Of a DNA stretch of 54,088 nt, positions 41,801 through 47,693 are shown piece by piece. The notes under the pieces are model-generated. The model was not told where the DNA came from, did no database searches, and saw only the letters and a program-made list of their open reading frames with translations. Origin of the DNA: F23-B02 sp045599385 (GTDB taxonomy: Bacteria > Bacillota > Clostridia > Oscillospirales > Oscillospiraceae); NCBI GenBank assembly GCA_045599385.1, contig JAZRVW010000044.1, forward strand, positions 1 to 54,088, read 5' to 3'. Within the stretch, counting starts at the first letter, position 1. Each line of letters starts with the position of its first letter. The position numbers and the translations under genes were made by a program.

Positions 41801-44800
41801 ACGGCTGTCGATTACTGCGTCCCAATAGGAGAAATCGCTGAAGTTGCCGAAGGTTTTGCCGGGGTGGTTTAACTGGCTGATGGAGCCTGCGCCTTCTGCC
41901 TGGCTGAGCAGTGCGTAGTAGGCCTTCATGCCGGCATCATTGGTTTTATTGTTAAGAGTTGAATTGTTGCGGGAAACAATACCGGGGGTGCAGAAGGTGT
42001 TGATATGGCCGGGACCTCCGGACCATGTCATTTCGAAGCCGCCGATTGCAATTACATCGGACTGACTTTCATTGAATGCCGCTATGGTTTCCTTATAGGT
42101 TGACCATTTCTGCTGGCTTGCTGCAGAAGCAAGGCTCATGTCGTACATAGCCTGCTCGGTATTGGCCGCACTGCTTGAATCAAAGTAGTTGGAGTGGTCG
42201 GTAAATGCAACAAACTGAATGTTTGCGCTTTCAGGAAGGCTGCTGATATAGTCAAGACCCTGCTGAAGTGTGCCGGCACCGTCGGAGTATTCAGCAGTAT
42301 GGCTGTGAAGCTGACCGAAGTAGAGCCTGTATGTCATGTCTCCGACATTGAAGCTCCAAGTCTTAACTGTTGATTTGCCGTCTTCACGGGTAACGCTTAC
42401 AATTACAGTTGTCTTGCCGTCAGGCATATCGGCGGCAGGAGTATATGTAATGACGCCGTTTTCATAAACTGCGTCTACAGCCATTTTGTTGACGGTTATG
42501 GTAACAACAGGGTTGTCACCGCCGTTAACAATCTTCGCCGAAATTACAGGGCGCTTATTGTCACCGGTAACAGAATTGGACATGGGGCTGAGGTCAGCAA
42601 CAACGGGCTCATCAATTACCGGAATTTTAAAGGTAGTGTCATAAGGCACTCCCTCTTTGTCCGTACCGGTCACAACGAATACAAGCTCGTCGCCCACGAC
42701 CTTTTCGGCGGGGATCTTAACGGTAATGTAGTTTACCATTGAGTATTGAGTAATAGGCTCTCCGTTGAGGGTAATGGCGGGCATATTGTAGCCGAAAAGC
42801 GCGTTGATTTCGAACTTAAGCTCGTAATCCATGCCGATATATGCATCGCCGCTGGCGAGTACTACCTCGGGCATATCGACAACGCCATTTACTACGGTTG
42901 TTCCCTCAGCAACGGGATAAAACTGCATCTCGAATATATCCTTATCCGCCGCCTTATAGGACCAGCCTGAGAAGCTGCCGCCGTAGTACTCAATGCAGAC
43001 TTTTGCTGAGCCGCCGCCGGAGAAGGTGTACTTACTGTCCTTGCTGTAAATTACAAAGCCGTCGGTACCGCTTTCAAGATTCCACTTGATATTTGCAGTT
43101 TCGTCATCTGTGAGGAACAAATTCTCTGCATCATCGGAGGCAAGATACAAATTGCCTGTTTTAAAGGTGTAGTCACTGCCGCTGACACCCACGGTGAACA
43201 CTCTTGCGCCATTACCGGGATTGGCGACGCCGTTACTTATAAATGCCGTAGCAGAGTCAAGTGAGGTGTTCATGTCATTGGGCATACCAAAAACGCCGCC
43301 TGCGGTTGCGTTATAGATAACAACCTCATCGCCGTTTTGCGGCAGATCTCCGGTGTCGTGGCCGGCTATCTCACCTGTTACCTTGTAGAAGCACTGAGCA
43401 AACAGAGGCTCGTTGGAATTGTTGGAGTAGGAGCTCCAGTCGTCCTTATCCGCATACCACTCGAGATAATTGCCGCGTGCGGTGTTCTTTATGTAGTAGC
43501 AGCCCTCGGTCTTTGCTGCCGTAACCTCCCACGAGGTGTTGACATCGTCAAGAGGCGTACTTGAGTAGGACGCACCCATTGAGAGCTTTTTAGCCCCATT
43601 TACAGTTGCAAAAGTGTAGGTTCCGTCATTATTAACGCCGACTATCCAGACCTCGGTGTCATAGAAACCGGAAAGCACACCGTCTTCCATAGTAACGTCC
43701 ACACCGCTGTTGTAATTACCCGTGTACACGCTGGAAAGGGCCTTCATATTGGCAGGGTTGTAGATTACGACCTTGTCACCTGCGGCAAGAGGTCCGCCGG
43801 GAATTACAGGGTCGATGGGATCGACGGTCTCGATCTGCTCCAGAGGTTCAACAACAAGATAGAACTGCTGAATGAACAGGTCGCCGTCGTTGTTTTTATA
43901 GTAAGAGCTCCAGTTTCCCTTATCTGCATACCACTCCATGCGGTAGCTGTTTGCCTCATCGCGTCCTACATTGTTAATGTAGTATCCGCCGTCAGCTTCA
44001 GTTACAAGCCATGTGTCGTTTACCTTGTCCAGAGGCATGCTTGAATACTGGATATCCATGGAAAGCTTCTTGCCGTCAACAGTGGTAAAGGAATATGTAC
44101 CGTCATCATTTACGCTGACGGTCCACAGTTCTGTTTTCTCGAAGCCGGACAGCTTGCCGTTATTCTCAGTAAGGGCAACACCGGCGTTGTAGTTTCCGCT
44201 GTAAACGCTGGACAGAGCCATCATATTTGCGGGGTTGTAGATTACAACCTGTGCGCCGTCGGTAAGCTCATCAAGGCTTGCAATTACATGGTTTTCTTCA
44301 ATCTTATAGAACTCAAGAGCGCGCTTGCAGGAGCTGGTAGATGAATAGCTTGCAAAGCCCAGGTAATAGCTGCCTGCGCTGCCGAAACGGTTTGCGCTCA
44401 GCTGACGTCCGGAGGCAACTTCCTGAAGTGTCCAGAAATCGCCGTTTGCAACAACTGTCCATACACCTGCTTCCTTAACATCGGAAGTCTGATAAATGTT
44501 GTTGCCGCTGTTTGAGCCGTAGTACAGATATTTTTCATTATCTGCATTCTGTACATAGAAACCGCCTTCGGTTTCTATGAGATTCCATACACATTCCTTG
44601 TCGTAGGACTCTACGATGTCCTTCTTGACATCAAGCTGCGCAGACATAAGTCTGTTTGCAGTTGAGCCTTTGGCTGACATGAATGCCGTGTCACTTCCGT
44701 CATCAAGCTTGTTGGTGCTCATACCTGCAATCAAGTATGAGCCGGCTGTGATGTCGGAGGCTTCTGTGACATTCACCTTGATTGCAGCAGGTTGCTTTGC

Positions 44801-44893
44801 TTCAGCTGCAAAGGCAGACATGGGCAAAAGCGTAAACACCATTACCAATGCCAGCAATGCCGCGAGAAATCTGCTGCGACTGCTTATTCGCAT
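38873..44893 (-). CDS. Giant secreted S-layer protein with PHP-type metallohydrolase domain
   Basis: A 2006-residue protein. A signal peptide ends near residue 29 (FTLLPMSAFAAEA). A first beta module (about 45-200) is followed by three modules starting with VVIYN (near 218, 376 and 527); the first two are close repeats (VVIYNPANM, ALSSVY, GNYN). Ig-like segments come next, then a PHP/CehA-type domain (about 855-1130) with H863-S-H865, D899-H900, H1010 and D1073-x-H1075 as likely metal ligands. An Ig-like region, a flavodoxin- or DUF4350-like region from about 1320, two OB-like domains (about 1622-1815) and three SLH domains (1824-2006) follow. SLH repeats fix it to the cell wall. A phosphoesterase role, perhaps on nucleotides or phospholipids, is inferred. 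The ATG follows AAGGAGGG. Confidence 0.9.
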   Translation of the reverse strand: MRISSRSRFLAALLALVMVFTLLPMSAFAAEAKQPAAIKVNVTEASDITAGSYLIAGMSTNKLDDGSDTAFMSAKGSTANRLMSAQLDVKKDIVESYDKECVWNLIETEGGFYVQNADNEKYLYYGSNSGNNIYQTSDVKEAGVWTVVANGDFWTLQEVASGRQLSANRFGSAGSYYLGFASYSSTSSCKRALEFYKIEENHVIASLDELTDGAQVVIYNPANMMALSSVYSGNYNAGVALTENNGKLSGFEKTELWTVSVNDDGTYSFTTVDGKKLSMDIQYSSMPLDKVNDTWLVTEADGGYYINNVGRDEANSYRMEWYADKGNWSSYYKNNDGDLFIQQFYLVVEPLEQIETVDPIDPVIPGGPLAAGDKVVIYNPANMKALSSVYTGNYNSGVDVTMEDGVLSGFYDTEVWIVGVNNDGTYTFATVNGAKKLSMGASYSSTPLDDVNTSWEVTAAKTEGCYYIKNTARGNYLEWYADKDDWSSYSNNSNEPLFAQCFYKVTGEIAGHDTGDLPQNGDEVVIYNATAGGVFGMPNDMNTSLDSATAFISNGVANPGNGARVFTVGVSGSDYTFKTGNLYLASDDAENLFLTDDETANIKWNLESGTDGFVIYSKDSKYTFSGGGSAKVCIEYYGGSFSGWSYKAADKDIFEMQFYPVAEGTTVVNGVVDMPEVVLASGDAYIGMDYELKFEINALFGYNMPAITLNGEPITQYSMVNYITVKIPAEKVVGDELVFVVTGTDKEGVPYDTTFKIPVIDEPVVADLSPMSNSVTGDNKRPVISAKIVNGGDNPVVTITVNKMAVDAVYENGVITYTPAADMPDGKTTVIVSVTREDGKSTVKTWSFNVGDMTYRLYFGQLHSHTAEYSDGAGTLQQGLDYISSLPESANIQFVAFTDHSNYFDSSSAANTEQAMYDMSLASAASQQKWSTYKETIAAFNESQSDVIAIGGFEMTWSGGPGHINTFCTPGIVSRNNSTLNNKTNDAGMKAYYALLSQAEGAGSISQLNHPGKTFGNFSDFSYWDAVIDSRVFLVEVGNGEGPIGAGGYYPSYEQYIMALDKGWHVAPTNNQDNHKGKGGNANDARDVILTDDFSEEGIYNAIRAMRVYATEDKNLEIYYNINDFELGSSITEVPEMLNISVSVHDPDASDSISKVEVVVNSGKVIHTWDSQADLATGELSVSVSPDFSYYFIRVTEGDGDIAVTAPIWVGESLKLGISSFECGTSTPVTNEELTLSTTVFNSEASDATIKSVVYTTEGSKVIGTDTKGYTIPASGNYVVEFKYTPEIAKVMTITATVTVEQDGKEFTFTKDITLDVLNESDLVYIGIDATHHNEYVAGNYNDSMGNFGELAAGYSVRTVELKTSEDLIAACENSKYKAIILTVPSRRDGTVLRNPYDCYTDAEISAIAAFNAAGGTVILAGWSDYYESYSAFPETDHMAAQQNKLLAALGSSLRIADDGTNDDSLNGGQTQRLYFNTYNMDNVLVNGVEVDPTNPNNRLYTEVFSHYGGASIYVVDAGGNPTTVIPSTVSPVVYGHVSTYSKDSDGVGTEVPLYACAEGDNRLMIMATEQLEGKGLIVVSGAAFMSNFEVQATVEDSGAEKNYSNYKICENLVQLINPVSVTPIADVQKQTEIGYKYTIEGVVTTNASGYDKDTAFFDCIYVQDATGGVCCFPVAGDYKIGDKVRITGTTDFYQGEMELQVTSIQKIGEGETVTPVEVTAAQVNDLSVLGQFITIKGTVQSFASENGLVQTIMVKDAKGDVARVFIDGYICSAMDIENLKVGCEITVSGVSSYDDTFNAPEGPFPRIRINDRANIVCGAVVADPFTDIAGSGYHDYIVEAANAGIINGYPDNTFRPKADVTRAQFITMLYRAVGSPAVSGTLSFADAGSIAGAYKDAVIWGVQNGIIAGYGDNTFRPNQNISRAQMATFMYRYLKNVANYDFGDVSAVSFADAGSIASAYKDAVNAIVSAGIMNGTGNNMFSPNGTANRGMAATVILRVYNLQNN

Positions 44894-44943
44894 TACATTA
44901 CCCTCCTTGTAATTTGGGAATATAAACCCATTTTGGTGATTTT

Positions 44944-44972
44944 ATTCTAACACAAAATATTGCGTTTTGCCA
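44944..44972 (-). promoter_or_regulatory. Possible promoter of the S-layer gene
   Basis: TGGCAA, a 17-base spacer and TAGAAT on the minus strand, 51 bases before the start. The -35 box is weak. Confidence 0.45.
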
Positions 44973-45049
44973 CATAATTAACCATAATATATGCTAATTA
45001 ATCATTTTTCTACATAACGCCAAAATGATACACTGCATTTTGCGCAGAC

Positions 45050-45078
45050 TTGACAAAATTTACATCAGTTGATATGCT
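45050..45078 (+). promoter_or_regulatory. Promoter of the yibE/F-like gene
   Basis: Perfect TTGACA, a 17-base spacer and TATGCT, 32 bases before the start codon. Confidence 0.75.
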
Positions 45079-45109
45079 GACTTCATATTTAATAAAAGGA
45101 AGTTCCGAC

Positions 45110-46288
45110 ATGAAACGCAGGAAAAAGGCAGGATTCAAGTCCTGGATATCGGATAATAAATGGTCAATAATTATTCTTGCCGCCGCAGCCGTAATCTTCG
45201 CTGTTTTTTGCTGTACTTGCAGAACACCTTCTGCCGACATTGTGCAGGCCGAAGATTATGCTGAGTACGAAAAAGGTACTGTTGTACAGATAATCAGCGA
45301 CAACACCTGGCAGGACGAAGATTCAGACGGAGGCTATCGCGGTGAGCAATCGCTTATTGTCAAGGTTACATCAGGTCAGTACGAAGGTGAAGAGCTTCTT
45401 GTAGACAATGCCGTTGGTCCTCTTTATGGTGTACCTGTCGAAGTCGGCGACAGTGTAGTGCTTGTAATCTCCACATACGGCGATGGCAGTGTCCGTGCAT
45501 CTGTACATGAATATAACCGCGAGCCCGCAATAGCAATTGTAATAATCCTCTTTATGCTGACAACGGTACTGGTGGGTGGAAAAACGGGCGCGAAGTCACT
45601 TGTTGGTCTTATAATTACCGTTGCGTGTATTTTCTTTATCCTCATTCCCCTGCTTCTCAAAGGCTTCCCGACTTTGATTACGGTCTTCATCACATGTGCC
45701 TATGTAGCCATTGTAAGCTTTGTAATTCTCGGCGGAGTCACAAAAAAGACTGTTTGCGCAATCTGCGGAACAGTTGCAGGCGTGGCAATTGCCCTTTTGT
45801 TCGGACTTATTGCGCAGTCTGTTGCCCGAATTGACGGTCTGCGCGTTTCCGATGTTGAGCCTCTTTTGCAGCTGCGTCAGACAGGAACCCCAATCGGTCT
45901 CCGCGGTCTGCTCGTGGGCGGAATTACTGTCAGCGCACTCGGCGCGGTTATGGACGTTGCGATGAGTCTTGCCTCCTCAATGTCGGAGATTAAGGACGTT
46001 GACGGCACGATAAAACGAAAAGAACTGTTCAAGAGTGGAATGAACATAGGTCGTGACATGGTCGGCACCATGACAAACACCCTTATTCTTGCCTTCATCG
46101 GCAGCAGCTTTGTACTGATTATCTACCTCTATTCCCTCGGACTTCAGCCGCATCTGCTGTTCAGCTCCGCATTCTTGGCAATTGAAGTAATAAGCGGTGT
46201 TGCCAGCAGCATCGGCGTAATTCTCTCTGTTCCCATCACAGCGCTCATAAGCTCAATTATCATAACAAATACCAAAAAGGTCAGTTAA
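45110..46288 (+). CDS. YibE/F family membrane protein
   Basis: A 392-residue protein. One N-terminal helix (WSIIILAAAAVIFAVFCC) is followed by a beta-rich outer segment of about 90 residues (YEKGTVVQIISDNTWQ, VEVGDSVVLVISTYGDG) and then about seven membrane helices, with the family stretches GGITVSALGAVMDVAMSLASSM and GRDMVGTMTNTLILAFIGSS. Members are thought to be transporters or permeases of unknown substrate. ATG 45110 follows AAGGAAG; a start 60 bases upstream would overlap the promoter and is rejected. It is divergent from the S-layer gene, separated by 216 bases. Confidence 0.92.
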   Translation: MKRRKKAGFKSWISDNKWSIIILAAAAVIFAVFCCTCRTPSADIVQAEDYAEYEKGTVVQIISDNTWQDEDSDGGYRGEQSLIVKVTSGQYEGEELLVDNAVGPLYGVPVEVGDSVVLVISTYGDGSVRASVHEYNREPAIAIVIILFMLTTVLVGGKTGAKSLVGLIITVACIFFILIPLLLKGFPTLITVFITCAYVAIVSFVILGGVTKKTVCAICGTVAGVAIALLFGLIAQSVARIDGLRVSDVEPLLQLRQTGTPIGLRGLLVGGITVSALGAVMDVAMSLASSMSEIKDVDGTIKRKELFKSGMNIGRDMVGTMTNTLILAFIGSSFVLIIYLYSLGLQPHLLFSSAFLAIEVISGVASSIGVILSVPITALISSIIITNTKKVS

Positions 46289-46305
46289 AGCAAACTGACC
46301 TTTTT
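46274..46305 (+). terminator. Terminator of the yibE/F-like gene
   Basis: Stem AAAAAGGTCAGTT / AACTGACCTTTTT with a 6-base loop; the stop codon TAA lies inside the stem. Confidence 0.9.
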
Positions 46306-46384
46306 CGTTATTTTTATGCGATTTTGATCCTTCAGTACATAGTATTACTATGTAGCAAGAAAAAATATCGGGAAGCAAGATATT

Positions 46385-46460
46385 GTGAAAGAACCCTACG
46401 CCCAGGAAGGGTGTCTTTCACGTTAAATAATCCGCCGCAGGCGGTGCCTTGCGAATGCAA
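46385..46460. repeat. Palindrome cassette downstream of tRNA-Gly
   Basis: A hairpin GTGAAAGA(A)CCCT / AGGGT(G)TCTTTCAC (46385-46421) is followed by GTTAAATAATCCGCCGCAGGCGG and GCCTTGCGAATGCAAGGC. The same kinds of words in a different order lie beside tRNA-Pro. No gene is seen between 46289 and 46513. Confidence 0.55.
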
Positions 46461-46467
46461 GGCATAA

Positions 46468-46519
46468 GCTCCAAAAACAAAACGACCATCCAAAAGGATG
46501 GTCGTTTTGTTTTTGGAGC
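46468..46519 (-). terminator. Terminator of tRNA-Gly, pairing into the acceptor end
   Basis: A perfect 24-bp inverted repeat with an AAAA loop (arms 46468-46491 and 46496-46519). The outer six pairs include the last six bases of the tRNA (GCTCCA), and a T-rich tract follows within the distal arm. Confidence 0.9.
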
Positions 46520-46589
46520 GGGCAACGAGACTCGAACTCGCTACCTCCACCTTGGCAAGGTGGCGCTCTACCGGATGAGCTATGCCCGC
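46514..46589 (-). tRNA. tRNA-Gly (anticodon GCC)
   Basis: A complete 76-base cloverleaf on the minus strand. Acceptor GCGGGCA pairs TGCCCGC; the anticodon stem CCACC/GGTGG encloses TTGCCAA with anticodon GCC (codons GGC/GGU); the T stem GCGAG/CTCGT carries TTCGAGT. The discriminator T and CCA are encoded. Confidence 0.96.
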
Positions 46590-46603
46590 ACGGAACATGA
46601 TAG

Positions 46604-46631
46604 AGTTTAGCATATATTTTCAATTTGTCAA
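46604..46631 (-). promoter_or_regulatory. Promoter of tRNA-Gly
   Basis: Perfect TTGACA, a 16-base spacer and TAAACT on the minus strand, 14 bases before the tRNA. Confidence 0.78.
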
Positions 46632-46660
46632 GCTAATTTTTCACGTTCCGATAAAATTTA

Positions 46661-46817
46661 CTGAACAATAATAAGGAGAAGACAAAGCTTTGCGAGGAAA
46701 AATTGTGCCGGACAAGGCAGCTTTCGCAGAACATAATGGAGATATATGGTCAAGGAAGCTAACGAAGTGCGGCGCAATTTTAACCGCAAAGATTGTCTGA
46801 TTTCTATTGTTGTTTAG
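46661..46817. mobile_element. 157-bp MITE-like element with terminal inverted repeats and TA flanks
   Basis: The ends read CTGAACAATAAT (left) and, reversed, CTAAACAACAAT (right). The similarity continues inward for about 50 bases, e.g. GACAAAGCTTTGCG against GACAATCTTTGCG and AAAATTGTGCCG against AAAATTGCGCCG. Both outer borders are TA (46659-46660 and 46818-46819), the target duplication of IS630/mariner-type elements. No open reading frame of note lies inside. It ends two bases before the yitT stop codon. A structured RNA or transcription-related palindrome is the alternative. Confidence 0.65.
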
Positions 46818-46819
46818 TA

Positions 46820-47686
46820 TTAGCTTAAGTCTGCAATATCACCGAAGCCGCGGCCGTAAACATTCTTTGCGTCGGTGACAATAAAGAAGGCATTTTCATC
46901 AATTGCCGTTACCATTTTGCGAATTTCGCTGATCTGCGGACGCTTTACAACGCAAAGCAGAACCTGCTTATTCTGCCGCGAATATGCGCCCTGTCCTTCG
47001 AGAATTGTAACGCCTCTGTGCAGCCTGTCAGTTATTGCCTTTACAACCTGCTCACTTTCGTTGCTGATGATATAGCAAACGTTTGAGTTGTCAATACCGT
47101 AAAGCACAAGGTCAATTGCCTTTGAGGTGATGAACATTGCAATAACGGCATACATGGCACTTTCAATCTTATTGAAGACCGCCGCAAAGACAATGATTAT
47201 CACACAGTCCATAATGAGCACCAGCGTGCCGAAATTGATATACGGGAATTTACGTCTTGCAAACTTGGCAACAATGTCAACTCCGCCTGTGGTTGCACCT
47301 ACGTGGTAAACAAGGCCCAGTCCCGTGCCCTTTATGGCACCGCCTATGAAGCAGGCAAGCAGCATATCGTTTGTGGGCGCATAGCTATAAATTGCAAGCA
47401 GGTCAACAAACACCGACGAAAGAAGCATACCCACAAGTGAACTGACAATGAAGTTTAGGCCGAAGTGCTTCCACGCCAGAACAAAAAGCGGTATGTTCAT
47501 TATTATTGTAAGAACACCGACGGGCAGCTCGGTAAGCATGTTGATAATCATGGCAATACCAGAAACCCCGCCAACTACAATTGCGTTGGGATAAAGGAAG
47601 AACTGAAATCCCACGGCGTAGAGCATTGTGCCGATTACAATTACGGCATATTTAATTATTTCTTCAGAAGTTTTAGATTTTTTCAT
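46820..47686 (-). CDS. YitT family membrane protein
   Basis: A 288-residue protein with five or six membrane helices in the first 200 residues (IKYAVIVIGTMLYAVGFQFF, then PNAIVVGGVSGIAMIINML) and a cytoplasmic DUF2179 domain at the end (SNVCYIISNESEQVVKAI, GVTILEGQGAYSRQNKQVLL). Function is unknown. The start is set at ATG 47684-47686; a TTG five codons upstream overlaps parC and lacks a binding site. The start lies 8 bases after the parC stop, so it is probably the last gene of the parE-parC operon. A MITE-like element abuts its stop codon. Confidence 0.92.
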   Translation of the reverse strand: MKKSKTSEEIIKYAVIVIGTMLYAVGFQFFLYPNAIVVGGVSGIAMIINMLTELPVGVLTIIMNIPLFVLAWKHFGLNFIVSSLVGMLLSSVFVDLLAIYSYAPTNDMLLACFIGGAIKGTGLGLVYHVGATTGGVDIVAKFARRKFPYINFGTLVLIMDCVIIIVFAAVFNKIESAMYAVIAMFITSKAIDLVLYGIDNSNVCYIISNESEQVVKAITDRLHRGVTILEGQGAYSRQNKQVLLCVVKRPQISEIRKMVTAIDENAFFIVTDAKNVYGRGFGDIADLS

Positions 47687-47693
47687 TATCCTT

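Noticed and set aside
40580..41872. 430-codon plus-strand frame inside the giant surface protein gene
   Set aside because: It is the antisense shadow of a strongly biased coding sequence; the minus-strand product has a signal peptide, PHP and SLH domains across the same bases.
46332..46623. Frames of 66-93 codons across tRNA-Gly
   Set aside because: Translations of the tRNA and its inverted repeat; no start site.
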